DNA of 9,025 bases, taken from assembly GCA_910577445.1 (NCBI GenBank), contig CAJTMZ010000022.1, positions 32,057 through 41,081 of the forward strand, read 5' to 3'. A program made the translations under genes and the position numbers. Positions 1 through 6,998 of the stretch are shown here, in pieces. A model generated the notes under the pieces. The model saw only the letters and a program-made list of their open reading frames with translations, did not search any database and was not told the DNA's origin. The first letter of the stretch is position 1; each line of letters starts with the position of its first letter. The stretch comes from an uncultured Lachnospiraceae bacterium (GTDB taxonomy: Bacteria > Bacillota > Clostridia > Lachnospirales > Lachnospiraceae).

Positions 1-753
1 GCCGCAGGCAGTGAAATCAGGATTCCCACCATAAACGGGGAGAAGTGTTATCCGGTTTCGGGAATTTTGTCGAAGCTGCCTTTTGACAGCGGGCAGGGCG
101 TAATCATATGCAGTGAGGAAATCTTCCGGGAGATTACGGGAGAAGAAAATTATGCCATACTGGACATCCAGTTAAACCGGAACGCATCGGAAGCGGATGT
201 GGAGGAAATCAGAAGGATTGCGGAACAGGGAGCTGATAAAATTGCAAAAAGCAGGGCATCAGGTGAAAGCAGTGAGACGGAGGGCGGCGCGGTTTCCGGC
301 TGGATGTTCTCCGACAGGCGGAAAGGAAATCAGGAGGTCAGGGGAGCGTATTATTCCTTTGTGCTGTTTGTCTATGGATTTCTGGCAGTGATTGTTCTGA
401 TAACCGTATTTAATATCATAAACAGTATCAGCATGAGCGTTTCCGCGAGGATGACCCAGTTTGGAACCATGCGAGCCATTGGAATGAGCGACAGGCAGGT
501 AACCCGCATGGTGGCGGCGGAAGCGGGAACCTACGCCCTGACAGGAATTGCGGCGGGGGCGGCAGTGGGGATTTTGGTGAACAGACTGTGCTACCAGATG
601 CTGATTACCTCCAGATGGGGAGCGGACTGGCCCGTACCAGTGGCGGCGCTTTTCCTGATGACGGCGGTAGTCGCAGGTTCGGTGATTCTTGCAGTAATCG
701 GTCCGGCGGGAAGAATCCGGGAGATGTCGATGGCAGAGATGATAGGGATATAA
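1..753 (+). CDS. ABC transporter permease, FtsX/MacB type (C-terminal part, cut by window start)
   Basis: The frame is open from base 1, so the true start lies outside the window; 250 residues are visible. The first ~115 residues look like the end of the extracytoplasmic domain typical of FtsX-like permeases. They are followed by three hydrophobic helices: about residues 119-141 (FVLFVYGFLAVIVLITVFN), 176-196 (Ala/Gly-rich) and 215-236. Between the first two lies the family's cytoplasmic signature, in which the protein senses the partner ATPase: SARMTQFGTMRAIGMSDRQV resembles the 'R..EigtlRaiGms..qi' pattern. Such permeases work with an ABC ATPase in lipoprotein, peptide or antibiotic export, or in signalling. 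The partner is not in the window and is presumably upstream. The substrate cannot be told. The protein ends normally with TAA, and the next gene has its own promoter, so this is probably the last gene of its operon. Confidence 0.85.
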   Translation, partial: AAGSEIRIPTINGEKCYPVSGILSKLPFDSGQGVIICSEEIFREITGEENYAILDIQLNRNASEADVEEIRRIAEQGADKIAKSRASGESSETEGGAVSGWMFSDRRKGNQEVRGAYYSFVLFVYGFLAVIVLITVFNIINSISMSVSARMTQFGTMRAIGMSDRQVTRMVAAEAGTYALTGIAAGAAVGILVNRLCYQMLITSRWGADWPVPVAALFLMTAVVAGSVILAVIGPAGRIREMSMAEMIGI

Positions 754-761
754 AATTCCGA

Positions 762-789
762 TTGAATGAAAAAAGAATAGTGGTATAAT
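762..789 (+). promoter_or_regulatory. Sigma-A promoter for the MFS gene (extended -10)
   Basis: The -35 box is TTGAAT (762-767). After a 16-base spacer comes a perfect TATAAT (784-789), preceded by TGG at 781-783, giving an extended -10. A start near 796 would leave a leader of about 58 bases before the ATG at 854. Position and quality mark the MFS gene as a separate transcription unit from the permease. Confidence 0.75.
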
Positions 790-853
790 GAAGGCATTGT
801 AAGTCAAAGTCTCATCGCAAATAAAGAAGACGCGAAGCAAAGGAGTACAGAAA

Positions 854-2047
854 ATGAATGCCGGATACCAAAAAACAATTTATGCCTGCTTTACGGGGTA
901 CATCGTGCAGGCGATTATCAACAACTTTATACCGCTGTTGTTTTTGACTTTTGAAAGTTCTTATAACATTCCACTTAGTCAGATTACCATGCTGATTACC
1001 TTTAATTTCGGGATTCAGCTTCTGGTGGATTTGCTGTCAACGGGATTTGTGGACAAAATCGGTTATAGAGCGGCCATCATGCTTGCCCATATTTTCGCGG
1101 CGGCAGGGCTTTTGGGACTTGCCGTGCTGCCGGAGGCGCTGCCCAGCGCCTACGCGGGTCTTTTGATTTCCGTTACGGTCTATGCGCTTGGCGGCGGTTT
1201 GCTGGAAGTGCTGGTAAGCCCCATTGTGGAGAGCTGTCCAACGGACAATAAGGAAAAGGCGATGAGCCTGCTTCATTCCTTTTACTGCTGGGGCCATGTG
1301 GGCGTGGTGCTTTTTTCCACTTTGTTTTTCAGGGTATTCGGCATTGAAAACTGGAAGATACTGACCTGTATCTGGCTGATTGTGCCTGTTGCGAACACCT
1401 TTGTTTTTGCAAAGACGCCCATAGCGCCTCTTGTGGAGGAGGGAGAAAAGGGAATGTTGATGCTGGATTTGTGTAAAACCAGGGTTTTCTGGGTGCTGAT
1501 GCTGATGATGCTCTGCGCCGGGGCAAGCGAGCAGGCGGTCAGCCAGTGGGCGTCAACCTTTGCGGAGAGAGGACTTGGGGTGAGCAAGACACTGGGCGAC
1601 CTTGCCGGCCCTATGGCTTTTGCGGTTCTCATGGGCAGCGCAAGAGCCTTTTACGGAAAATTCGGGGATAAGATAGAGCTGGATAAATTTATGGTGGGAA
1701 GCGGGCTTTTGTGCGTGCTGTCCTATCTGTGCATCTCCCTGTCGCCCTCTCCGGTTCTGTCACTTGTGGGCTGCGGCATCTGCGGCTTATCGGTAGGGAT
1801 TATGTGGCCGGGGAGCTTTAGCAAGGCGTCAGCGACTCTCAGAAACGGCGGAACCGCTTTGTTTGCGCTTCTGGCGCTTGCCGGGGATTTGGGGTGCTCC
1901 GGCGGGCCTACACTGGTGGGATATGTTTCAAGTATCGCGTCGAATGATTTGAAAAAAGGCATTCTGACGGCGATTATCTTCCCGGTTCTTTTGGTGGCGG
2001 GAATCTTTTTGCTGAAAAAGCCTGGGGAAGATGCCAGGACGGTGTGA
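854..2047 (+). CDS. Major facilitator superfamily (MFS) transporter
   Basis: A 397-residue, highly hydrophobic protein of normal MFS length (~400 residues, 12 helices expected). Motif A, which sits between helices 2 and 3 in this superfamily, is seen as GFVDKIGYR (residues 64-72). A charged central loop around residues 190-205 separates the two six-helix halves. A weaker motif-A-like segment (ARAFYGKFGDKIE) appears in the second half, as expected from the internal duplication. The start is the ATG with an AAAGGAG site (839-845) 8 bases upstream. MFS proteins move small solutes by uniport, symport or antiport in the cytoplasmic membrane. The sequence does not tell me the substrate; a sugar or a drug is possible. 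It is transcribed alone from 762-789, and no clear terminator follows before the next promoter at 2101. Confidence 0.85.
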   Translation: MNAGYQKTIYACFTGYIVQAIINNFIPLLFLTFESSYNIPLSQITMLITFNFGIQLLVDLLSTGFVDKIGYRAAIMLAHIFAAAGLLGLAVLPEALPSAYAGLLISVTVYALGGGLLEVLVSPIVESCPTDNKEKAMSLLHSFYCWGHVGVVLFSTLFFRVFGIENWKILTCIWLIVPVANTFVFAKTPIAPLVEEGEKGMLMLDLCKTRVFWVLMLMMLCAGASEQAVSQWASTFAERGLGVSKTLGDLAGPMAFAVLMGSARAFYGKFGDKIELDKFMVGSGLLCVLSYLCISLSPSPVLSLVGCGICGLSVGIMWPGSFSKASATLRNGGTALFALLALAGDLGCSGGPTLVGYVSSIASNDLKKGILTAIIFPVLLVAGIFLLKKPGEDARTV

Positions 2048-2100
2048 GGGGCGCCGGATAATTTATTAAAAAAGGTATTATATAAGGGATTAAAAAGCGG

Positions 2101-2129
2101 TTGAAAACGCCTGTCATTTCCTATATACT
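2101..2129 (+). promoter_or_regulatory. Sigma-A promoter for the ATPase-nuclease gene
   Basis: TTGAAA (2101-2106), a 17-base spacer and TATACT (2124-2129) make a near-consensus housekeeping promoter. Transcription would start near 2136, which is after the TTG at 2130. The longer reading frame from that TTG is therefore excluded and the ATG at 2169 favoured. The following gene is thus expressed on its own rather than by read-through from the MFS gene. Confidence 0.7.
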
Positions 2130-2154
2130 TTGAATAACTTTCAGTATGAGGAAC

Positions 2155-2160
2155 AGGAGG
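2155..2160 (+). promoter_or_regulatory. Ribosome binding site that decides the start of the ATPase-nuclease gene
   Basis: A perfect AGGAGG lies 8 bases before the ATG at 2169. No comparable site precedes the upstream TTG at 2130, so the protein most likely begins MGLYLNPGN. Confidence 0.85.
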
Positions 2161-2168
2161 AAAAGCAT

Positions 2169-3755
2169 ATGGGGCTGTACCTGAATCCCGGGAATCTGGA
2201 ATTTACCCGCGCGCGGTCAGAGAATATTTATGTAGATAAATCCGAATTGATTCACTATACCAACGACAGGGTTAACAAAGAAATGCGCTTTATGTGTATC
2301 AGCCGTCCGCGGCGCTTCGGGAAATCCATGGCGGCTAATATGCTTACGGCATATTACAGCAGAGGATGTGATTCGCGGGAACTTTTTTCCGGGCTGAGAA
2401 TTGAAAAAGATATGTCCTTTGAGACGCACCTGAATCGCCACGATGTGATTCGGCTGGATGTGCAGAGATTTCTGTTTAAGGAATCCGATTTGGATTTTTT
2501 TATAGATAAAATGCAGGCGGCCGTTCTGGAGGAACTTAAGGCAGAATTTGGAGAGTGTATTGAAGAAGGAATCTGTGAACTGCCGGAGGCGTTGAACCGG
2601 ATTCATATGCTCACAGGCAGGAGTTTTCTTTTTATCATAGATGAATGGGACTGTGTATTTCGACTGGCAAAAGAAAAAACGGAGATACAAAGACGCTATC
2701 TGGATTTTTTAAGATGGATTTTTAAAGGCGCGGAGTATGTGGAGCTGGTGTATATGACAGGAATCCTTCCAATCAGAAAATATGGAAACCATTCCGCACT
2801 CAATATTTTCAGGGAATACTCCATGCTGAATCCGGGGCATATCGCCCGGTATTTCGGATTCACGGAAGCAGAGGTGGAGGAGCTCTGCACAGAGTATGGA
2901 ATAGATTTTCACGAAACGAAAGAATGGTATGACGGATATCTGTTGGGAGGAATGCATATTTATAACCCGCTGTCTGTGGTGGAACTTATGGATAACATGG
3001 AATTTCAGAGCTACTGGACGGGAACGGAGACTTATGAAGCGCTGAAAGTCTATATCGATATGAATCTGGATGGATTAAAAGAAGCTGTGGTGGATATGAT
3101 TGGCAACGGACGGTGTAAGATTGATACCACTACTGCTCAGAATGATATGACGACATTCCGAACAAAGGACGATGTCCTGACACTGCTGATTCATCTGGGC
3201 TATCTGACTTATGACAAACAGAAGAAAGAGACTTTTATCCCGAACCGGGAGATTGCCTGGGAGTTTATGCGCTCTGTAAAGACCGGCGGCTGGGACGGAC
3301 TTGTGCAATCTCTTGCACGCTCGCAGGAACTGCTGCGCGATACATGGGAGATGAACGGCAAGGCTGTTGCGGATGGGATTTCAAAAATCCATGAAGAAAC
3401 CTCGTCTATACTTAAATACCATGATGAAAATTCCTTAAAATGTACGGTTCTTATGGCCTATTACAGTGCGCAGGCTTATTACCTGCCACCGGTCCTGGAA
3501 CTGCCGTCCGGGAGAGGATTTGCCGACGTAGTATATCTTCCAAGACGAGGTGTGGACCGTCCGGCACTGGTGGTGGAGCTTAAATGGAAAGGAACAGCTA
3601 TGGGTGCGGTTTCGCAGATTAAAAACAGGCAATACGCTTCATGGATTGAAGAGTATACAGGGGATATTCTTCTTGTAGGAATCAATTATGACGGGAAAAA
3701 GGAACATGATTGTCAGATTGAGAAGTATTATAAAGCAAATAATCTTTGCCGGTAA
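2169..3755 (+). CDS. AAA-type ATPase fused to a PD-(D/E)XK nuclease-like domain
   Basis: A 528-residue protein of a family common in gut Bacteroidetes and Clostridia (N-terminal 'AAA-ATPase-like' domain, C-terminal PD-(D/E)XK nuclease-superfamily domain; names recalled, not searched). The N-terminus has the family's YVDKSELI element (residues 21-28). Next come Walker A as SRPRRFGKS (45-53) and Walker B as FIIDEWD with D158/E159. The C-terminal domain shows the nuclease pattern: D453 in FADVVYLP, then E470-L-K472 in VVELKWKG, then a QIKNRQYA helix (from Q483). All catalytic positions are therefore present, and nothing suggests decay. The start is ATG 2169, set by AGGAGG at 2155. It has its own promoter, a hairpin starting 3 bases after the stop and no co-directional partner, so it behaves as a one-gene cassette. 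The biological role of the family is not established. Links to mobile DNA or defence are possible but not shown here. Confidence 0.85.
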   Translation: MGLYLNPGNLEFTRARSENIYVDKSELIHYTNDRVNKEMRFMCISRPRRFGKSMAANMLTAYYSRGCDSRELFSGLRIEKDMSFETHLNRHDVIRLDVQRFLFKESDLDFFIDKMQAAVLEELKAEFGECIEEGICELPEALNRIHMLTGRSFLFIIDEWDCVFRLAKEKTEIQRRYLDFLRWIFKGAEYVELVYMTGILPIRKYGNHSALNIFREYSMLNPGHIARYFGFTEAEVEELCTEYGIDFHETKEWYDGYLLGGMHIYNPLSVVELMDNMEFQSYWTGTETYEALKVYIDMNLDGLKEAVVDMIGNGRCKIDTTTAQNDMTTFRTKDDVLTLLIHLGYLTYDKQKKETFIPNREIAWEFMRSVKTGGWDGLVQSLARSQELLRDTWEMNGKAVADGISKIHEETSSILKYHDENSLKCTVLMAYYSAQAYYLPPVLELPSGRGFADVVYLPRRGVDRPALVVELKWKGTAMGAVSQIKNRQYASWIEEYTGDILLVGINYDGKKEHDCQIEKYYKANNLCR

Positions 3756-3758
3756 AAA

Positions 3759-3783
3759 CCGGGCGTCGCAGCCATTTTGCGAC
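3759..3783 (+). repeat. Hairpin repeat, copy 1, just after the ATPase-nuclease stop
   Basis: GTCGCA (3765-3770) pairs perfectly with TGCGAC (3778-3783) across a 7-base loop. An outer GGC/GCC pairing is offset by a small bulge. The 5' arm CCGGGCGTCGCAGCC (3759-3773) matches the second hairpin (4354-4368) at 13 of 15 bases. No T-run follows, so termination is possible but not textbook. The outer 3' arm (CGCCAGTCC) has diverged from the CCCGG expected by comparison with copy 2. Confidence 0.55.
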
Positions 3784-3841
3784 TGCGCCAGTCCATCCGC
3801 TTTGATGCCTCCCCGATTTCCTTTCCTGCAGTCTACATTCT

Positions 3842-4138
3842 CTAAAGTAATGTGACGAAGAAGCGGCAGTTTACAATATTAATCCGTCTGCTGGAATCCG
3901 GGTCAATGCCGTCTGCGTTTAAGATATTAATATCGTCTGCGGCTCCTGTCTGGCTGTATCCCTTTGAAATGATTTCCAGATTGTCAAAGGTGATACTGTC
4001 GCAGTAAATCAGATGAATCTGCCAGCCCGGCCAATAGACCAAAGTCGGGTCAGATACCAGCGCATTTTGGGCATTGTGGAGGCGAATCAGGCTGCCTCGG
4101 AGACTCTGGTTTTTTACGGGGGAAAAGGGAACATACAT
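3842..4138 (-). pseudogene. Truncated GH28 polygalacturonase fragment
   Basis: The minus-strand frame gives about 85 residues that read as the middle of a glycoside hydrolase family 28 (polygalacturonase) beta-helix. The elements are SLIRLHNAQNALV, then PGWQIHLIYCDSITFDNLEI, then NADGIDPDS (bases 3902-3919 encode NADGID) and INIVNCRFF. NxDGID is the family's first conserved motif, and in intact members the segment after 'NC.F' is the catalytic GDD. Here the frame instead reads VTLL and stops at 3842, so the catalytic Asp-Asp, the SHG and the RIK motifs are missing. Upstream of about 4105 the similarity also fades, with no start-site signal. An intact enzyme has about 400-500 residues, so this is a remnant lacking both ends. 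It has the same orientation as the GH4 gene upstream of it, suggesting a former pectin-use operon. The family call rests on motif recognition by eye. Confidence 0.75.
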
Positions 4139-4314
4139 AGTTTCCGCTGGTCTCCCGGTATTTCGGTGTTTCCCCGTCGAAACTGCGGGATTATCATGCG
4201 GTTAACCCGACGGAGAAGTAAAATACCATTGTCAGCTGCGGGCCGGATGCCGATTCTTGACAGGACCATGATTTTTGAACTGCAAAATATATAATACAAT
4301 TCTGATATGAAAAG

Positions 4315-4340
4315 AATGCCTGTTTTTCGGACATTTTTTT
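4315..4340 (+). terminator. Weak plus-strand terminator-like hairpin
   Basis: TGCCTG (4317-4322) can pair with CGGACA (4328-4333), with one mismatch and one G-T pair, across a TTTTT loop. Seven Ts follow immediately (4334-4340). The stem is short, so this is a weak candidate for stopping plus-strand transcription from the ATPase side. Confidence 0.35.
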
Positions 4341-4349
4341 GTATAAAAT

Positions 4350-4389
4350 AAACCCGGGCGTTGCAGACTCGCTTGCGATACCCGGGTTT
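4350..4389 (-). terminator. Terminator of the GH4 gene; hairpin repeat copy 2
   Basis: AAACCCGGG (4350-4358) and CCCGGGTTT (4381-4389) form a perfect 9-bp outer stem. An inner stem is possible between GTTGCA (4360-4365) and TGCGAT (4374-4379). On the minus strand it begins 7 bases after the GH4 stop and is followed by a T-rich run (TTTATTTTAT), as expected of an intrinsic terminator. The arm CCGGGCGTTGCAGAC (4354-4368) repeats the arm of the hairpin at 3759. Confidence 0.7.
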
Positions 4390-4396
4390 TAACCTA

Positions 4397-5938
4397 TTAC
4401 TCCACCTTCTCTTTCGCCGCCGCCGAAGCCAGCGCCCGGTACTTTCCTTTTTCCTTTGCCATTTCCTCCACGCTTTTTTCCTTCAAAGTAAAGCCTTTCA
4501 CCGGCCGGTAAGGAACAGTCTTATTTTCAAGTCTCTTTTTTGCCCTCGCAATTTCCGAAGCATACTGTGGCAGCCACTTTTCTCCGGCAACCAGCATTTC
4601 GTCCACCATCTGGATGATTTCGTCCGGGGTGCAGACAGCGCCGGTTAAGGGGTCCATCATGGCGGCCTGACGCAGCAGGGTGATGTCTCCGTGGACGGCG
4701 GCCTCCACGGCCAGTTTCTGAACCCACACGCTCTGGGAGCAGATGGCGGCGCAGCCAAGGGGCAAATCGCCCACCTTCGGAACGGACACGCCGTTATAAT
4801 CCACGTAACAGGGAACCTCCACCACGCACTCGTCGGGAAGATTGGTGATGGCGCCGTTATTCATAATGTTGAAATGGCCCCGGTATACTCTGCCGGTTTC
4901 CAGACCTTCTATAATATAGCTTCCGTGTTCCGTGGAACGGTTTTCGGGGGTGAATTTTCTGGCGGGCTCCTTTAACCAGTTGGGGAAATCGGTTTCAAAC
5001 CAGTTCCGGCTCTCTTTGCATACCCGCAGATACCCGGCGGTTTCTCCCTGAATCCAACTGCTGTAGTTAATCCATTTCTCCATATCTTCCGGGCGTTTCC
5101 GATACCACATAAGATATTCGGAAAGATGGCCGTTGGACTCTGTGGAATAGTATCCGAAGTTTTTCATCACGTCCAGCCGGATATTTTCGTCCTTTGCAAA
5201 TTCCGCCTTCTTCATCAGTTCAAACAGTTCGCCGGAGCATTCTTTCCCATCGGTCTTTACGCTGATATACCAGGTCTGATGGTTCAATCCGGCACAGATA
5301 ATATCCACATCCTTTTTGTCCCGGCCAAGAGCTTTGGCAATCTGCTCATGCCCGTGCTGTACGCCGTGACAAAGCCCGTAGGTTTCTACCTTTCCGTACT
5401 TGTTGCATGCCCAGGTTACCATGGCGTTGGGATTGGAATAATTGAGGAGAATACAGCCCGGAGCAGCCACTTCCCGGATATCCTTGCAAAAATCAAGCAG
5501 AGCGTTTACGCAGCGCTGCCCATACATGATGCCGCCGATGCAAAGGGTATCGCCCACGCACTGGTCAACGCCGTATTTTAAGGGGATTTCCACATCTGAC
5601 GCAAAAGCCTCCAGCATACCGATGCGCACGCAGTTGATTACATATTTTGCATCCTGAAAAGCCTCCCGCCTGTCAAGGGTGGAGTGGATTTTGACAGACA
5701 GGCCGTTTTCCTCGATATCCCGCTGGCAGAGCTGTGTCACCATGCGGAGGTTGTCGGGATTGATGTCTGTGAAGGCGATTTCAATATCGGAAAATTCCGG
5801 CACGGTTAAAAGGTCGGCTAAAAGACCTCTTGTAAAACCGATGCTTCCGGCTCCGATGAAAGCCACCTTGAAGGGCTTCGGTGCTGAGGCGGACTTTGCC
5901 GGGGCTGCGCATTCCTGTGCGTTTTTTAAATTTGTCAT
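4397..5938 (-). CDS. lplD: Glycoside hydrolase family 4, probable alpha-galacturonidase (LplD-like)
   Basis: A 513-residue GH4 enzyme. This family cleaves glycosides through NAD+-dependent oxidation/elimination with a divalent metal. The Rossmann loop is GAGSIGFTRG (residues 29-38), followed by the ribose-binding TDIN (57-60). GDTLCIGG (129-136) is the conserved active-site loop. The metal-binding motif is C190-H-G-V193, with the second metal ligand H220 in GLNHQTW. In GH4 the CHxx tetrapeptide tracks substrate: CHEV marks alpha-glucosidases and CHSV alpha-galactosidases, while CHGx goes with uronate-specific enzymes, including LplD alpha-galacturonidase (family knowledge, recalled). The GH28 remnant next door supports galacturonate over glucuronate. 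The enzyme is cytoplasmic. The start is ATG 5938 with GAGGA 7 bases upstream; no other Met precedes the Rossmann fold. The Ala-rich N-terminal ~22 residues and the Lys/Ala-rich tail are extra. Alternative: alpha-glucuronidase. Confidence 0.85.
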   Translation of the reverse strand: MTNLKNAQECAAPAKSASAPKPFKVAFIGAGSIGFTRGLLADLLTVPEFSDIEIAFTDINPDNLRMVTQLCQRDIEENGLSVKIHSTLDRREAFQDAKYVINCVRIGMLEAFASDVEIPLKYGVDQCVGDTLCIGGIMYGQRCVNALLDFCKDIREVAAPGCILLNYSNPNAMVTWACNKYGKVETYGLCHGVQHGHEQIAKALGRDKKDVDIICAGLNHQTWYISVKTDGKECSGELFELMKKAEFAKDENIRLDVMKNFGYYSTESNGHLSEYLMWYRKRPEDMEKWINYSSWIQGETAGYLRVCKESRNWFETDFPNWLKEPARKFTPENRSTEHGSYIIEGLETGRVYRGHFNIMNNGAITNLPDECVVEVPCYVDYNGVSVPKVGDLPLGCAAICSQSVWVQKLAVEAAVHGDITLLRQAAMMDPLTGAVCTPDEIIQMVDEMLVAGEKWLPQYASEIARAKKRLENKTVPYRPVKGFTLKEKSVEEMAKEKGKYRALASAAAKEKVE

Positions 5939-6111
5939 AGTTTAATCCTCGTTTCTGTAAAATTTTGCTTCTTTACGTTTTCGCTTTTTTCTGTAAAAAT
6001 AATGACAGAAGTTTTTGCATAATTCATATAAACAGCTTGCTGTAATTTGATATTACGGTAGGGGAAAGAGGATTTCAAGCGTAATAATTTGATTAAAAGG
6101 GTAAAATTTTG
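5939..6111. promoter_or_regulatory. Divergent control region between GH4 and araC-type genes
   Basis: This 173-base AT-rich region must carry promoters for both divergent genes. No consensus -35/-10 pair stands out on either strand, which would suit activator-dependent promoters. Candidate operators are a TAATTTGAT direct repeat at 6043-6051 and 6085-6093 (42 bases apart), the inverted repeat TGTAAT/ATTACG (6041-6046 and 6052-6057), and a TTTCTGTAAAAT repeat at 5952-5963 with a near copy at 5988-6000. The latter copy also pairs as TTCTGT/ACAGAA with 6005-6010. That any of these binds the AraC-type protein is inference. Confidence 0.5.
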
Positions 6112-6990
6112 ATGAATGAAAAAGAGAAAGAAATCTGTGAGGATTACGGATTTTTATTTTGCGACAATGTGGAGAATCCGGCCGTCCGGCTGACGGCAAT
6201 CGGATGGCAGAAACGAAACAGCAGGGAATATTACTGGGATAACAGGGAAAGGCCTTTCGGATTTTTGTTTCAGTATACGTTAAAGGGAAGCGGGACGCTG
6301 AAAACCGGGGAGGGTACTTTTCAGGTAAGGGAAGGGGAGGCTTTTTTTCTGCAGATGCCGGAGGAGGAGATTTATTATTTTGACGAGGAAAATAATAAGC
6401 CCTGCTGGGAGTTTATTTATATCATGTTCAGCGGAAGCGGCGTGCTTCCCTATTATCAGTACATTGTAAATCATCTGGGAAAGGTGCTGCGCCTTCCGGA
6501 ATATCATCCGGCGGTAAAACAGCTTTTTGAGCTGCACTTTCAGGCGAAAAACGGTCTTTTGCAGAACGCGTTTACGGCGGATTGCGGCGCTTTCCGGTTC
6601 CTGTGCCTTCTGTGCGATATGAGCGGAGGCGGGAAAGAGAGCCGCTCCGGGATGGTTGAAAAGGCAAAGGCGTATATGGAGGAAAATTTTCAGCGGCAGA
6701 TTAGCCTATGCGAGGCGGCGGCAAAGCTGGGCGTTTCCCAGAGCCACCTGTCGAGAGAATTTTTTAAATACACAGGGGAACAGCCCGTCCGCTATCTGAC
6801 AAGGCTGCGGGTTGAAAACGCCGTAAAGCTTTTGCACGAAGGGAATATGACGATAGAAGAAATCAGCGCAAGGTGCGGCTTTTCCGACGGCAATTATTTT
6901 AACAAGGTTTTTAAGCGGTATATGAAGGTTTCCCCCGGGGAACTGCGAAAGCAGATGAAGGAGCAGGGGTATCTGAGCGTGAAAGTGTAA
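6112..6990 (+). CDS. AraC/XylS-family transcriptional regulator with cupin-type sensor region
   Basis: A 292-residue protein of typical AraC-family length. Residues ~25-110 look like a cupin-type ligand-binding region (GSGTLKTGEGTFQVREGEAF, then FLQMPEEEIYYF). The C-terminal ~110 residues form the double helix-turn-helix: helix pair 1 around 198-222 (LCEAAAKLGVSQSHLSREF) and pair 2 around 247-280. The latter contains the family signature ISARCGFSDGNYFNKVFKRY and SPGELRK. The start is ATG 6112. A TTG directly before it (6109) is also possible, since the AAAGGG at 6096-6101 suits either (10 or 7 bases). The gene is divergent from the GH4 gene across a 173-base region with repeats, the usual arrangement for a local activator. 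I infer that it senses a pectin-derived sugar acid and activates the GH4 gene. The ligand itself is not visible. Confidence 0.88.
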   Translation: MNEKEKEICEDYGFLFCDNVENPAVRLTAIGWQKRNSREYYWDNRERPFGFLFQYTLKGSGTLKTGEGTFQVREGEAFFLQMPEEEIYYFDEENNKPCWEFIYIMFSGSGVLPYYQYIVNHLGKVLRLPEYHPAVKQLFELHFQAKNGLLQNAFTADCGAFRFLCLLCDMSGGGKESRSGMVEKAKAYMEENFQRQISLCEAAAKLGVSQSHLSREFFKYTGEQPVRYLTRLRVENAVKLLHEGNMTIEEISARCGFSDGNYFNKVFKRYMKVSPGELRKQMKEQGYLSVKV

Positions 6991-6998
6991 AAATAAAC

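Larger units (their letters stand above)
3784..4396. other. Stretch without an intact gene: GH28 remnant plus hairpins
   Basis: Between the convergent ATPase-nuclease and GH4 genes lie, in order, about 60 unrecognised bases, the antisense GH28 fragment (3842-4138), about 175 bases with no recognisable coding signal on either strand (4139-4314) and two terminator-like hairpins (4315-4340 and 4350-4389). The frames open across 4013-4299 give compositions unlike the neighbouring proteins and have no ribosome binding sites. I treat them as chance. No transposase, target-site duplication or attachment site is visible. Confidence 0.6.

Noticed and set aside
1282..1632. Antisense open frame inside the MFS gene
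   Set aside because: It is a shadow of the real gene: no ribosome binding site, composition unlike a protein, and the plus strand carries a complete transporter with motif A.
2130..2168. Longer start (TTG at 2130) for the ATPase-nuclease
   Set aside because: It lies at or before the likely transcription start set by TTGAAA-17-TATACT, and has no ribosome binding site. ATG 2169 has a perfect AGGAGG 8 bases upstream and begins at the conserved part of the family.
2169..3755. ATPase-nuclease as part of a multi-gene defence system
   Set aside because: No neighbouring toxin, methyltransferase, helicase or reverse transcriptase gene is present, and the flanking genes are metabolic or transport genes. 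A defence role cannot be supported from this window alone.
4013..4294. Plus-strand 93-codon frame opposite the GH28 remnant
   Set aside because: No ribosome binding site or recognisable motif. The opposite strand explains part of the region as a polygalacturonase remnant.
4139..4299. Continuation of the GH28 gene upstream in another frame
   Set aside because: I read all three minus-strand frames here. None shows GH28-like motifs, and all carry stops or unlikely composition, so the remnant is not extended into it.
5972..5991. Possible CcpA (cre) site upstream of the GH4 gene
   Set aside because: On the minus strand AAGCGAAAAC matches the core, but the flanking TG and CA positions of the cre consensus are mismatched (three mismatches) in AT-rich DNA. 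Too weak to call.
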